From an uncultured Porphyromonadaceae bacterium (lineage in GTDB: Bacteria; Bacteroidota; Bacteroidia; Bacteroidales; Muribaculaceae), in contig CAMWSY010000004.1 of NCBI GenBank assembly GCA_947176995.1, positions 1 through 36,126 on the forward strand: DNA of 36,126 nucleotides, written 5' to 3'. Positions 23,054 through 31,749 of the stretch are shown piece after piece. The notes below the pieces were generated by a model. It did no database searches and had not been told where the DNA came from. It worked only from the letters and a program-made list of their open reading frames with translations. A program made the position numbers and the translations under genes. The first letter of the stretch is position 1. Every line of letters starts with the position of its first letter.

Positions 23054-23329
23054 TCAGAACAGGTCGGAATGAGAGCCTGTGTCGATCAAGAGCAGAAGTA
23101 GCTCGTCGTCATATTGTTCCCAAACCAATAGCCAGTCAGGTGTGATGTGGCATTCCCATGCACCTGCATATTTACCCACGAGTTTGTGAGGCCGATATTT
23201 GGCTGGCAGTGTCCCTGTTGTTGATAATAGATCGATGACCTCCTTGAATCTCGACATATCCAGCCCTCTTTTTATACATTTCTTAAGGGCTTTGTCGAAA
23301 TTACGGGTAGTGTCAATTCTATATTTCAT
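23054..23329 (-). CDS. yafQ: YafQ-family RelE-like mRNA interferase toxin
   Basis: 91 residues. Residues that match the E. coli YafQ active site in type and spacing are H48 (RPHKLVG), H61, D65, W66 (ECHITPDWLLVW) and H87 (DTGSHSDLF). Such toxins cut mRNA on the translating ribosome. The ATG overlaps the antitoxin stop by the sequence ATGA (23329-23326), so translation is coupled. The gene ends 2 bases from inverted repeat copy 4. It looks intact. Confidence 0.93.
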   Translation of the reverse strand: MKYRIDTTRNFDKALKKCIKRGLDMSRFKEVIDLLSTTGTLPAKYRPHKLVGKYAGAWECHITPDWLLVWEQYDDELLLLLIDTGSHSDLF

Positions 23330-23529
23330 ATACCGAATGCTTTGAAGAGGTCTTCGGCACTTTCGTAATGCGAAATGCGTCCGGCGCGCACATCTTCATA
23401 CGCCTCGTCGAGACCGCATTTGCGTTTCTTCTCCGGCTTGGCGATCGAGACGCCTTCTATGGCATTCAGAATTTTCTTCAGGTGCGGCAGGATCGATTTG
23501 TCCTCAATATTGATTGTTAGCTGTGTCAT
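23326..23529 (-). CDS. Antitoxin of the YafQ pair
   Basis: 67 residues from the ATG at 23527-23529 (MTQLTINIEDKSILPHLKKI); the frame runs on upstream but that part would overlap the flavodiiron-gene stop region. It has an N-terminal beta strand (TQLTINIEDKS) of the type that forms ribbon-helix-helix or DUF6364-like dimers and binds DNA, followed by a helix and a C-terminal tail (DEAYEDVRAGRISHYESAED) of the kind that usually wraps the toxin. It is not DinJ-like over its full length. It precedes the toxin with a 4-base overlap. Confidence 0.8.
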   Translation of the reverse strand: MTQLTINIEDKSILPHLKKILNAIEGVSIAKPEKKRKCGLDEAYEDVRAGRISHYESAEDLFKAFGI

Positions 23530-23576
23530 GACTTGTTCTTTTAGTGGCCGCAAGTTATGAAAATCCGCCCAAACAA

Positions 23577-24737
23577 TCAAGCATCTGCCATGAGGTTGGC
23601 GGCAAGGGTGCGCAGCTCCTCAGTCTTCTCCTCGGTAAGTCGGCCTCGCAATGTCACCATCGGCTCGACGATGGTGATGTCCTTCATGTTCTCAAACATC
23701 TGCCGCATCTTCTTGCCGGCCGCCGGAGCCCAAAGGCCGTTTTCGACAATGGCGACCCTGCGGCTGCAATATCCTTTGAGCGACAGGTGATGGATGAAGT
23801 CATGCATCGGCGGGAATATCTCGGCGTCATAGGTCGGCGACATGACCACAAGATGGCTCATGCGGAACGCATCTTCTACCGCCTCAGCCTTGTCGTCGCG
23901 GCTGAGATCGGTTATTGAAACTTTCGGAGCACCTGCCTCACGGAGTATGTCGGCAAGCTGTTTGGCGGCCTGTGCAGTGAAGCCGTGAATCGATGCGTAG
24001 GCTACGAGAACGCCGGGCGTCTCCACATCATAGGCTGCCCATGTCTTGTAAAGGTTAAGGTATTTCTCCAGATCTCCCTTGAGCACAGGACCGTGAAGCG
24101 GGGCGATAGCGTCGATTTCTTTGCCTGCAAGTTTCTGGAGGACAGTCTGCACCGGTTTGCCGTATTTGCCGACGATGTTGAAGTAGTAGCGTCGTGCCTC
24201 GCATGCCCATGGCAGTGTCTGATCGGGATTGCCGAACCGACCGAAACCGTCGGCCGAGAACAGTGTCTTTGCGTAGGCATCGTAAACCATCATCACTTCG
24301 GGCCAATGCACCATAGGAGCGGTCAGGAAAAGCAGGTTGTGCTTGCCGAGCGACAGTGTCTCGCCGTCGGCCACTGTCTTGATGCGGTCTTCAAAATTTA
24401 TGTCCCCGACAATGAGGGGGAGCATCTTGTAGGCGGCTGCCGTGCATATCAGCTGGCAGTCGGGATATGTGTCCATTACCCATGCGATCTGCGACGAATG
24501 ATCCGGCTCAAGATGCTGGATTATGAGGTAGGCGGGAGCTTTGCCCACGGGCAGATTCTCGGTGAGATTTTTGCGCCATTCATCGGCCATACGCTCGTCG
24601 GCGGTGTCGATGAGAGCAATTTTGTCGTCTAAGATCAGATAAGAGTTATAGGAAATACCTTCGGGAACACTATACTGGTTCTCAAATAAATCCAGATCCT
24701 TGTCATATACGCCTATCGGCTTGATATCGTGCTGCAT
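23577..24737 (-). CDS. FprA-type flavodiiron protein (O2/NO reductase)
   Basis: 386 residues, the usual length. The N-terminal metallo-beta-lactamase-like domain holds the diiron ligands H75-x-E77-x-D79 (HLEPDH), H144 (VHWPEVM), D163 (SADGFG) and H215 (PLHGPV). The C-terminal flavodoxin domain (about 245-386) binds FMN through VLVAYASIHGFTAQAA and SPTYDAEIFPP. It reduces oxygen or nitric oxide to water or N2O and protects a strict anaerobe. The electron donor (rubredoxin) is not in this window. A minus-strand TAATTTTG box (24769-24776) lies 32 bases upstream of the ATG. Confidence 0.94.
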   Translation of the reverse strand: MQHDIKPIGVYDKDLDLFENQYSVPEGISYNSYLILDDKIALIDTADERMADEWRKNLTENLPVGKAPAYLIIQHLEPDHSSQIAWVMDTYPDCQLICTAAAYKMLPLIVGDINFEDRIKTVADGETLSLGKHNLLFLTAPMVHWPEVMMVYDAYAKTLFSADGFGRFGNPDQTLPWACEARRYYFNIVGKYGKPVQTVLQKLAGKEIDAIAPLHGPVLKGDLEKYLNLYKTWAAYDVETPGVLVAYASIHGFTAQAAKQLADILREAGAPKVSITDLSRDDKAEAVEDAFRMSHLVVMSPTYDAEIFPPMHDFIHHLSLKGYCSRRVAIVENGLWAPAAGKKMRQMFENMKDITIVEPMVTLRGRLTEEKTEELRTLAANLMADA

Positions 24738-24768
24738 ATTCTTTTTACCTTAGTGTTTTATTCATCTG

Positions 24769-24776
24769 CAAAATTA
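24769..24776 (-). promoter_or_regulatory. -7 promoter box of the flavodiiron gene
   Basis: Minus-strand TAATTTTG matches TAnnTTTG. No TTTG stands at the -33 position, so the site is supported only by this box and its distance to the start codon. Confidence 0.45.
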
Positions 24777-24807
24777 ACTAATTCCCGAGATATGTCATAT
24801 CACGTTG

Positions 24808-24840
24808 CAGACGCTGCCTGATCGTCTCGGGCAGCGTCTG
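24808..24840 (-). terminator. Likely terminator of the DUF4332 gene
   Basis: Perfect 11-bp stem CAGACGCTGCC (24808-24818)/GGCAGCGTCTG (24830-24840) with an 11-nt loop, 16 bases after the DUF4332 stop. There is no clear U-run on either strand. Confidence 0.5.
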
Positions 24841-24855
24841 CGGCTTAGTCGGTTG

Positions 24856-25263
24856 TCAGTATGTCATTACCGGTGTGAGTTCCTTGGCCTGATCGATCAT
24901 GCGTTGGATCTCTTTTTCGGCCGGAACACGGTTGCATAGATTCTTAGCTTCGTTTACCTCGATCATCTTGGCGTGGAGATTGGCAGCTACACGGTGGCGG
25001 AGTTCCTTCACAGTGTCGACTCCCGCAGCCTCAAGCAACTCGGCAAACTGGTCGGCAACACCTTTGATGCGGAACAGATCGGCGTGGTTGGCCCATTTCA
25101 ATATGAGCTTTTCGGGAATGCCGGTGGTGGAAGCGAGTTCATCGCGTCCTTTCTTGGTTGCGGCGCGGTTCAGCAGATCATCGGTTGTGATGATGCCCGC
25201 TTCGTTCATCTTGGCTGCGTATGTGCTGCCGATGCCTTCGATTGCTATGATCTTGTAGGCCAT
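24856..25263 (-). CDS. DUF4332 helix-hairpin-helix protein
   Basis: 135 residues from the ATG at 25261-25263, which starts MAYKIIAIEGIGSTYAAKMN; the frame extends 18 residues further upstream without support. The IEGIGSTYAAKM motif (7-18) and FRIKGVADQFAELLEAAGV (about 63-81) are two helix-hairpin-helix units of the DUF4332 type, found also in DNA-binding or ribosomal proteins. The function is unknown; nucleic-acid binding is a reasonable inference. It is a stand-alone minus-strand gene between the zinc peptidase and the flavodiiron gene. Confidence 0.85.
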   Translation of the reverse strand: MAYKIIAIEGIGSTYAAKMNEAGIITTDDLLNRAATKKGRDELASTTGIPEKLILKWANHADLFRIKGVADQFAELLEAAGVDTVKELRHRVAANLHAKMIEVNEAKNLCNRVPAEKEIQRMIDQAKELTPVMTY

Positions 25264-25368
25264 AGTGAGGTAATTTAAGGTTGAAACTATATAATTTATC
25301 TTGTTTAATTCTAACAAATTGTGCCTGCGGTTGGTTCGCCTTGCAACGCTATTTTGCCGGTGACTGGT

Positions 25369-26238
25369 TCAAAATCGTCCGTAGGGCACTGAAAACGTAT
25401 CGCCCTGTGTAGGGTCGCCCGTCTTTAACCCCTTTGTCAGCCAGTTCACACGCCACTGCGAACGGCCGTGATTGAAGCTCTCTGGCATCTCGCGTCCGGT
25501 GGCTTTGCGTTGTAGATAGTCGTCGCCGATTTTCGAGGCAGCGTTTATGGCCCGCTCCACGTCGCCCGGTTCTATTGAGCCGAACATCTCATTGTCGTTG
25601 TGAGCCCACACACCTGCATAGAAATCGGCCTGTAGCTCGAGGCGCACGCTTATCTTGTTGGCTTCTGTGTCGCTGAGTTCCGCCATCCTGTTGTGGGCGG
25701 CATCAAGAGTGCCTAACAGATACTGCACATGATGCCCAACCTCATGGGCGATCACATAGGCGTAGGTGAAGTCACCTGAAGCCCCGATCGTCTGCTCCAT
25801 GTTTCTGAAAAAATCAAGATCGATATATACCGTCTGGTCTGCCGAGCAATAGAACGGCCCCATCTGTGCCGACCCTTGTCCGCAACCGGTCTGTATCGCG
25901 CCGTGGTACAGCACCATCTGCGGCGGTTCATAAGTCCCCCAACCCTGACGCTGAAACTCACGGGTCCACACATCCTCTGTGCCTGCAAGCACTTGCGACG
26001 CTATTGTGGCAAGCCGTTCATCCTCGGCATCGGGGGTGTAGCTCTGCTGGCCCATCCCGCTCTGCGAAAACTCGTTTAGGGCCGACTGCGCTATGTCGCC
26101 TATGTCGCCGCCCGACATCAGGGTGATCAATGCGGCGATTATCAAGCCTATGATGCCGCCTCCCATGCCGATACTCCTGCCCGAGATGCCCCGTTTGTCA
26201 ACCACATTGTTGCTTCTGCGCCGTCCGTCAAGTCTCAT
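25369..26238 (-). CDS. Neutral zinc metallopeptidase, YpfJ family
   Basis: 289 residues, full length for the family (Zn_peptidase, PF04228). The start MRLDGRRRSNNVVDKRG is the typical N-terminal signature. A membrane segment lies at about 23-41. The HExxH zinc site is HEVGH at 165-169 with the family context AYVIAHEVGHHVQ, and the third ligand is probably in SVRLELQADFYAGVWA (about 197-212). It is probably anchored in the inner membrane with the peptidase domain outside. The gene is divergent from the second AspT-like transporter. Confidence 0.93.
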   Translation of the reverse strand: MRLDGRRRSNNVVDKRGISGRSIGMGGGIIGLIIAALITLMSGGDIGDIAQSALNEFSQSGMGQQSYTPDAEDERLATIASQVLAGTEDVWTREFQRQGWGTYEPPQMVLYHGAIQTGCGQGSAQMGPFYCSADQTVYIDLDFFRNMEQTIGASGDFTYAYVIAHEVGHHVQYLLGTLDAAHNRMAELSDTEANKISVRLELQADFYAGVWAHNDNEMFGSIEPGDVERAINAASKIGDDYLQRKATGREMPESFNHGRSQWRVNWLTKGLKTGDPTQGDTFSVPYGRF

Positions 26239-26350
26239 GTTAAGTAGAGATAAAAAGATTATTTAACAATTAAACGACCGACAATGCAAAAACGTTCTTG
26301 CAGATTCCGCTATTTCATGAAAAACTGATCGGCCACTCCATGGAAAAGTG

Positions 26351-26358
26351 TAAATTTG
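26351..26358 (+). promoter_or_regulatory. -7 promoter box of the second AspT-like transporter
   Basis: TAAATTTG, a full match to TAnnTTTG, 34 bases before the start codon at 26393. The -33 position has no TTTG. Confidence 0.5.
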
Positions 26359-26392
26359 CGCATAATGCAACTGATAAAACTCACGGCAGATC

Positions 26393-28090
26393 ATGGAGTG
26401 GTTGATAGAATTTCTACAGAAACATCCGGTCATTCCGGTTTTTCTTACACTTGGCCTTGGATTCTGGCTTGGTAAGCTGAAGATAAAATCATTTACCCTC
26501 GGGCCCGTTGCGGCGACGCTTATTGTCGGCGTGGTTATCGGGCAGATGAAGATTGCGGTACCCGATATACTCAAGACGGTCTTTTTTCTTTTCTTTCTAT
26601 TTTCCACAGGCTATGGCGTTGGCCCGCAGTTCTTCCGGTCATTTAAGGGAGCGGGAGTGCGTATGCTCCTTTTTGCCGTTGTCGAAGCTCTTGTCTGTGC
26701 GTCGCTGGTGATTGTGGCCGCGTGGATCACGGGGTATGGCAATGGGGTTGCGGCAGGACTTTTCGCCGGTTCACAGACCGTATCGGCCTCTCTCGGTCTA
26801 CTGGCCGACACCGTGCGGGAGATGCCTCTCGATGAAGATGCACGCAGTCATTTGCTCCTCATTATTCCTGCCTGCTATGCCGTTACTTACGTCTTCGGCA
26901 CGATAGGAACGACTTGGTTTCTCTCAGGAGTTGCCCCCGCAATGATGGGTGGAATGAAAAAAGTGAAGGAAGAAGTGGCGCGTATCGAGCAGGACATGGA
27001 CGCCGCTGATGCGACTCTCGCTCCCGGCATAATCCCCGCACGCCGCAACGTCCTTTTCCGCGCTTATGAGGTGCAGAACGAGTTTTTCGACACTCCGCGC
27101 ACACCCGATGATATATGCCGGTACTACAATGCCGCCGGAAGCAGGGTCGTGGTGGAGAGAGCACGCATCGGGGGAGCTGTGCTTGATCCCTCCCGCTCAA
27201 TGACTATAGCCAAGGGCGACCGTATTGTGTTGGGTGGCCGTGCCGATGATCTAATCTCGCTCGCCAACCCTCCCGGTCCTGAAATTGCCGATTCCGAACT
27301 GCTGAACTTCGGAGCTGAGCGTACGCCTGTCACCGTTGCATCTGGAAAAATCGATGGAATGAGCCTTGACATGCTCCGCAGTCAGCCCTACATGCAGCGC
27401 GTCATGGTTGCGTCGGTAAAACGCAACGGCATGGGCATTCCAGCGAAAAGCATGACAGAGATCCACGGGGGCGATGTGCTCACACTCGTCGGCTGGCCGT
27501 GTGATGTTGCAGAAGCGGCTGCGGCGATCGGCTATGCCGACCGTGATACCGACACGACCGACATGGTGTTCGTAGGACTTGGAATCGCTCTCGGGTGCAT
27601 TATTGGCGCTCTGTCGGTTCGCATCCACGGCATACCGATGGCTCTCGGCACAAGCGTAGGCGCGCTTATCGCCGGATTATCGCTTGGATGGTTGCGTGCA
27701 CGCCGCCCCTCGTTCGGTCATATACCTTCGTCGGCGTTGTGGATATTCAATAATCTCGGCATCAACATGTTTATTGCCGTTATAGGCCTCACTGCCGGTG
27801 CGGCACTCATTCAGGGACTTAAAGAAGCCGGAGTGATGATAATTCTCGTCGGAGCGTTGCTCACGCTGCTGGGGCTTGTTATAAATGTCTTTTTGGCGCA
27901 CAAGGTGTTCCGATTCTCATCTCCTCAGACTCTCGGATGCGTTGCCGGCGGCCGCTGTTGTGTGGCAGCTATGGGTGCCATACAGTCCACCCTTGAGAGC
28001 GACGTCCCCAATCTCGGCTTCACGGTCTGCTATGCTGTTGCCAACGTCTCTCTTGTCTTCTCGAGTCTGCTTGTGCTTTTTCTCGTATAG
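26393..28090 (+). CDS. AspT/YidE-type transporter with TrkA-C domains, paralogue 2
   Basis: 565 residues. It begins MEWLIEFLQKHPVIPVFLTL with GLGFWLGKLK as in the first paralogue. The N-terminal membrane half contains GSQTVSASLGLLADTV. RCK_C-type domains span about 205-375 (YEVQNEFFDTPRTPDDICRY; GDRIVLGGRADDLI; GDVLTLVGWPCDVAEAAAAI). The C-terminal membrane half follows with GCVAGGRCCVAAMGAIQSTL. The family pattern GxxGARxxTAGL, seen in paralogue 1, is altered here (GGRCCVAAM), hinting at another substrate. It is likely an exchanger of amino acids or organic acids. The gene converges with the CotH gene, with only 6 bases between stop codons. Confidence 0.88.
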   Translation: MEWLIEFLQKHPVIPVFLTLGLGFWLGKLKIKSFTLGPVAATLIVGVVIGQMKIAVPDILKTVFFLFFLFSTGYGVGPQFFRSFKGAGVRMLLFAVVEALVCASLVIVAAWITGYGNGVAAGLFAGSQTVSASLGLLADTVREMPLDEDARSHLLLIIPACYAVTYVFGTIGTTWFLSGVAPAMMGGMKKVKEEVARIEQDMDAADATLAPGIIPARRNVLFRAYEVQNEFFDTPRTPDDICRYYNAAGSRVVVERARIGGAVLDPSRSMTIAKGDRIVLGGRADDLISLANPPGPEIADSELLNFGAERTPVTVASGKIDGMSLDMLRSQPYMQRVMVASVKRNGMGIPAKSMTEIHGGDVLTLVGWPCDVAEAAAAIGYADRDTDTTDMVFVGLGIALGCIIGALSVRIHGIPMALGTSVGALIAGLSLGWLRARRPSFGHIPSSALWIFNNLGINMFIAVIGLTAGAALIQGLKEAGVMIILVGALLTLLGLVINVFLAHKVFRFSSPQTLGCVAGGRCCVAAMGAIQSTLESDVPNLGFTVCYAVANVSLVFSSLLVLFLV

Positions 28091-28096
28091 AGCGGG

Positions 28097-30043
28097 TTAT
28101 CTCACCAGTATTCTGACAGCCGGCGCAGCTCCGCGGCTCACTATGTAGATGCCCGGCTGAAGTTCATGCGTGCTCCCGCTGCCGTTGAATACCGTTACGC
28201 CCGAAGTTGTCACCACTCTGAAAGGCACGTCCCCGTCAACTCTGATGCTCCGCCCGTTCACATAGATTCCCGAAGCATCGGCGTCAGCCGTAATCTCGTC
28301 CATAGCCGAAACCGTCGGGTCGAGATTCATGAATGATGCGCCGTCGAGCAGATTGATGCGTTCGCTTATGAAGTTCTTGACAAATGTGATTTCGTCATCG
28401 TATGTGTTTGGCACTCGCGGATTCTGGTGAACCATACTGTGCAGGATAGGCCAACGCTCGAAATTCAGTTCTGCCGACTCACGCATCTTGTCTGCTGTGT
28501 CATCCACAAACTTGCGGAGAGACTCAGCGGTAAGCTTGCCCCCGTTGCGCAGACGCGACCACATCTGGCTCAGATCGCTCTTGGTCTGGCGGTCATCCAC
28601 GAGAATACGCGTTGCCGTGTTCTTCATCGTTCCGGCAAACAGTATTGCGTTGCCCTGATAAAGAAAAGTCTTCATGTTGTTCATCGGGTACGACCTCACG
28701 TCATTGTCAAATGCAAGGTCGAAATCCCACACCGGACCGGTGTAGATCAGCGGATCTTGCCGCTGCTTATACATGTAGGTGCTCCAGTATATGTCGGGAT
28801 TACCCGAGAGTTCGTTCACTATGAAATGCTGTAGAAACGACTCGATGTCAAATACCGTGCGGTAGCCCGAAGTCGGGCTTGTGAACAGTGTGCTGAACAG
28901 CTTTTTCTCAAAGTCATTGAAATAGGTCGTGATGTAGCGGTATTGCAGATACAGGTTCATGTCAGGCTCATGAAGTGTCACAGGTAGCCCTTTGCTGCTG
29001 GTGAACCATTCCATGCCGTTGCCCGAAGCATAAGCGTCTATTTCCATCAGGTAGCCGCCGGTCAGCGCGTCGCTCGAGGTGTCCGTAGCGTTCATTTCCG
29101 TTATGTCGACGCGCCCGGGGCGTATGTCTATCTTGTCGCACAGCTGATAACACCCCTTGAACTCACCGTTGAGAAACACATCCACCGGCTTGCAGAAAGG
29201 CACGTAGGCCATACCCACCCTGCGCGCGATCTCAAAGGCAACGATGTTTCGCATCAGGGATTTGTCACCATAGTTATTGACCAGCGACCACTTTTTGCCC
29301 TCGGCAGGAGCACCGAGCACACTCGTTTTCTTGTCGAACTTTATGCGCCACGGTTTCTTGGGAAAACCGCGGCTTGCGTTGCCGCGTTCCCTCACCGTCA
29401 TCGGCTTGTCAGTGTCGATCTTGTGGTCGTCAATTATCACCACGCTCCCCGCTATTTCCGTCTCCTTGTCAAAAGGCTCTTTTGAGTTGAGTGTGTTTAT
29501 GCACACCGTGGGCAGTCCTGTAGGTTGCCACAAATGCGAGTCATCACCTGCGCCGGCGTGACCGTAGAACTCCAGATCGCCGATATTGCATCGCGATCCC
29601 GACGGCCCTACATAGCGCACATACCTGAATCCGCGTGAACAGTCCACATCGGCGTGATCCATCACTCCTATCGTGCCGGTTTCCGTGATCATGTAGATAG
29701 GCACCGCATCAGTGAAGTCAGCGTTGTTGGCCCCCTGAAACACCCCGAACTTCACTCTGGCAGCCCCGACACTCGCTTCATTGCGCGGTTGCCATCCGAC
29801 CTTGGTTATCACATACTTCTGCCCGAGATCCATACCCACCCAGCCATACGAACGCTCCTCAGTGGCAAAGTAGGTGTTACCGTTGCCGTCGAAAGCACGT
29901 TGCTGCCCGTTATTCACGATACCGTTCACACTGTAATCCCAGCACCCCGAACCGATATACGTGCCTCGGAGTTTTTCATCGGCGCTGGAATGTATGGCCG
30001 ACAACAACAGGGCTATGGTAAAAAGCAGTATATGTTTTTTCAT
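28097..30043 (-). CDS. CotH-like kinase with discoidin-like N-terminal domain
   Basis: 648 residues, signal peptide MKKHILLFTIALLLSAIHSSA. Residues about 25-165 form an F5/8-type C (discoidin) carbohydrate-binding-like domain: AFDGNGNTYFATEE, WVGMDLGQKYVITKVGWQPR, FRYVRYVGPSG. The CotH domain covers about 175-535 with RGNASRGFPKKPWRIKFDKK and GPVWDFDLAFDN, in which D440, D442 and D446 correspond to the metal-binding aspartates of atypical CotH kinases. The C-terminal 55 residues (VNGRSIRVDGD... GIYIVSRG) resemble a type IX secretion C-terminal domain, so the protein may be secreted by T9SS. It lies 18 bases downstream of the plug-only protein gene, so they form a two-gene operon. Confidence 0.9.
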   Translation of the reverse strand: MKKHILLFTIALLLSAIHSSADEKLRGTYIGSGCWDYSVNGIVNNGQQRAFDGNGNTYFATEERSYGWVGMDLGQKYVITKVGWQPRNEASVGAARVKFGVFQGANNADFTDAVPIYMITETGTIGVMDHADVDCSRGFRYVRYVGPSGSRCNIGDLEFYGHAGAGDDSHLWQPTGLPTVCINTLNSKEPFDKETEIAGSVVIIDDHKIDTDKPMTVRERGNASRGFPKKPWRIKFDKKTSVLGAPAEGKKWSLVNNYGDKSLMRNIVAFEIARRVGMAYVPFCKPVDVFLNGEFKGCYQLCDKIDIRPGRVDITEMNATDTSSDALTGGYLMEIDAYASGNGMEWFTSSKGLPVTLHEPDMNLYLQYRYITTYFNDFEKKLFSTLFTSPTSGYRTVFDIESFLQHFIVNELSGNPDIYWSTYMYKQRQDPLIYTGPVWDFDLAFDNDVRSYPMNNMKTFLYQGNAILFAGTMKNTATRILVDDRQTKSDLSQMWSRLRNGGKLTAESLRKFVDDTADKMRESAELNFERWPILHSMVHQNPRVPNTYDDEITFVKNFISERINLLDGASFMNLDPTVSAMDEITADADASGIYVNGRSIRVDGDVPFRVVTTSGVTVFNGSGSTHELQPGIYIVSRGAAPAVRILVR

Positions 30044-30061
30044 GGTCGATGTGGGTAGCTC

Positions 30062-30724
30062 TTAATTTGATCCCTTCAGTGTCACGATTATTACTCCGTT
30101 TGCACCGCGCGTGCCGTACATTGCCCCATCTTTCAGCACCTCCACTCGCTCCACTTCCATCACGGTGAGCGACGGAGGGGTCGTTGATTCCGATCCATCG
30201 ACAATCCATAAGGGATCAGAATTAGAGTTGACAGATGCACTGTTGCGGACGATGAGGTTGGACTCGTCACTTGAAACGCTGACCCCCGGAATCATTCCGC
30301 GCATAGCCTTGATAAGATTTGATTCGCCGGTTGCGGCAAGCTGTTCGCCGGTCACACCGCTGCGAGGGCCAAGATATTCTCTCTTCTTCACATATCCCGC
30401 TCCCATTCTTATCAGTTCCTGATCTTCAGTGCCGGTCGCTTTAAGTTCTCCGACAGTGATGCTCATTCCTTTCGCGCCATCCACCGGGATGTCGTATGTC
30501 ATTTTCTTGATCATGACATGGATTGTGTCGGTAGGTTTTACATCGGTCAGGCCAAATTTACCCTCCTTGTCCGACTTAGCATACTGCTTCGGATTGTGAA
30601 CATATACTTTGGCACCCTTTATCGGTTTACCATTGAAATCAACAAGACGTCCGTTAAACGGCACAGATGCTATAGCAGCCACGGTCGAGGCCAGCATAAT
30701 CATGATTGAAGCAAAAAATTTCAT
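30062..30724 (-). CDS. Stand-alone TonB plug-domain protein without a barrel
   Basis: 220 residues. A signal peptide (MKFFASIMIMLASTVAAIA) is followed by a carboxypeptidase-regulatory-like beta domain (about 23-95: FNGRLVDFNGKPIKGAKVYV, KEGKFGLTDVKPTD). Residues about 125-220 are a TonB plug: NLIKAMRGMIPGVSVSS, NSDPLWIVDGSESTTPPSL, VERVEVLKDGAMYGTRGANG and VIIVTLKG. This is the N-terminal part of SusC, yet the frame stops cleanly with TAA (30062-30064) and no barrel follows; the next gene starts after 18 bases and is a CotH protein. It is not a remnant by appearance, because its length, start and stop are tidy. The role of a free plug domain in the periplasm is unknown to me. Confidence 0.87.
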   Translation of the reverse strand: MKFFASIMIMLASTVAAIASVPFNGRLVDFNGKPIKGAKVYVHNPKQYAKSDKEGKFGLTDVKPTDTIHVMIKKMTYDIPVDGAKGMSITVGELKATGTEDQELIRMGAGYVKKREYLGPRSGVTGEQLAATGESNLIKAMRGMIPGVSVSSDESNLIVRNSASVNSNSDPLWIVDGSESTTPPSLTVMEVERVEVLKDGAMYGTRGANGVIIVTLKGSN

Positions 30725-30837
30725 AATCTAAGACATTGAAAGTAATATAATGATGGTTTTTGCAAATATATAAATTATAAAATAGTTTGCAAAGCCTGTA
30801 ACAATCCTGTTTTCTTAATAGATTGAAATTATGAAAA

Positions 30838-30845
30838 TAAATTTG
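30838..30845 (+). promoter_or_regulatory. -7 promoter box of rplU-rpmA
   Basis: TAAATTTG matches TAnnTTTG, 125 bases before the rplU start. The 246-bp gap upstream also holds the AT-rich region 30725-30840 and no gene. The long leader might carry ribosomal-protein regulation, but I saw no clear structure. Confidence 0.45.
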
Positions 30846-30970
30846 CTTTATTGCCACTCTTTCAGTAATTTCGCACCGAATTTTCCGCTCCGGGCATTCA
30901 AAGAAGCCACAATATGCTGCGTGCAGCCATTGGCTCGCCTTGGTCGGGTTTACCTTAAAAGGTTATATTA

Positions 30971-31306
30971 ATGTACGTTATCGTAGAAATTCAGGGCCAG
31001 CAGTTCAAAGCTGAGGCCGGACGCTTCCTCTATGTCCACTATCTGGGCGAAGAGAGCAAGAAGGGCGACAAGGTTGAGTTTGACCGTGTCCTCCTCATCG
31101 ACAATGACGGAGCCGTAACAGTAGGTGCTCCCACTGTCGTAGGTGCAAAAGTTGTTTGCGAGATCGCAGAGCCCCTCGTGAAGGGTGACAAGGTCATCGT
31201 GTTCAAGAAAAAGCGCCGCAAAGGCTATCGCCGCAAAAACGGTCATCGCCAGTATTTCACAAAGGTTACGATCAATGACATCGTAGCTGGAGAACTTCCC
31301 GCTTAA
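30971..31306 (+). CDS. rplU: 50S ribosomal protein L21
   Basis: 111 residues. It starts [20 protein letters not shown], and contains [20 protein letters not shown] and the C-terminal lysine-rich [19 protein letters not shown] block that binds 23S rRNA. Paired with rpmA 20 bases downstream as in nearly all bacteria. Confidence 0.97.
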   Translation: MYVIVEIQGQQFKAEAGRFLYVHYLGEESKKGDKVEFDRVLLIDNDGAVTVGAPTVVGAKVVCEIAEPLVKGDKVIVFKKKRRKGYRRKNGHRQYFTKVTINDIVAGELPA

Positions 31307-31326
31307 CCCCTAATCACCAAAACCCA

Positions 31327-31599
31327 ATGGCACACAAAAAAGGAGTCGGCAGTTCTAAGAACGGTCGCGAGTCAGAAAGCAAACGACTCGGCATCAAGAA
31401 GTTTGGCGGTCAGGCAGTGAAGGCCGGCAACATCATCAAGCGTCAGCGTGGCACCGCACATCACCCCGGCCGCAACATGGGCATGGGTAAGGACCACACC
31501 CTCTACGCCCTCATCGACGGCACTGTGCTGTTCACCACGGGCAAGAACGGACGCAAGTTCATCAACATCGTTCCTTTCGAGACAGTAGCAGAGGCATAA
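31327..31599 (+). CDS. rpmA: 50S ribosomal protein L27
   Basis: 90 residues: [20 protein letters not shown] then [20 protein letters not shown], with [20 protein letters not shown]. The conserved N-terminus lies directly at the start, so no Firmicutes-type cleavable extension. The protein sits at the peptidyl transferase centre. It is the second gene of the rplU-rpmA pair and is followed by an intrinsic terminator. Confidence 0.97.
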   Translation: MAHKKGVGSSKNGRESESKRLGIKKFGGQAVKAGNIIKRQRGTAHHPGRNMGMGKDHTLYALIDGTVLFTTGKNGRKFINIVPFETVAEA

Positions 31600-31638
31600 C
31601 CTCATCACGTCACTTTCACGAAAGAAACAAAACCAACA

Positions 31639-31670
31639 AAGGCTGTGCCATTCCGGCGCAGCCTTTTGTT
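31639..31670 (+). terminator. Intrinsic terminator after rpmA
   Basis: AAGGCTGTGCC (31639-31649), loop ATTCC, GGCGCAGCCTT (31655-31665); 11 pairs with one G-U, then TTGTTT. Confidence 0.85.
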
Positions 31671-31699
31671 TAATATGCTCTCTGTGTTTGCTCGTCTGA

Positions 31700-31725
31700 G
31701 TCCTCCGGGCACTCTGAGCGCTCCG
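31700..31725. repeat. Short repeat related to 21815-21840
   Basis: See 21815-21840: the same 20-base core with transitions only. It lies between the rpmA terminator and the susD terminator. Confidence 0.4.
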
Positions 31726-31749
31726 AGATCTATTATTTATTAAATACAC

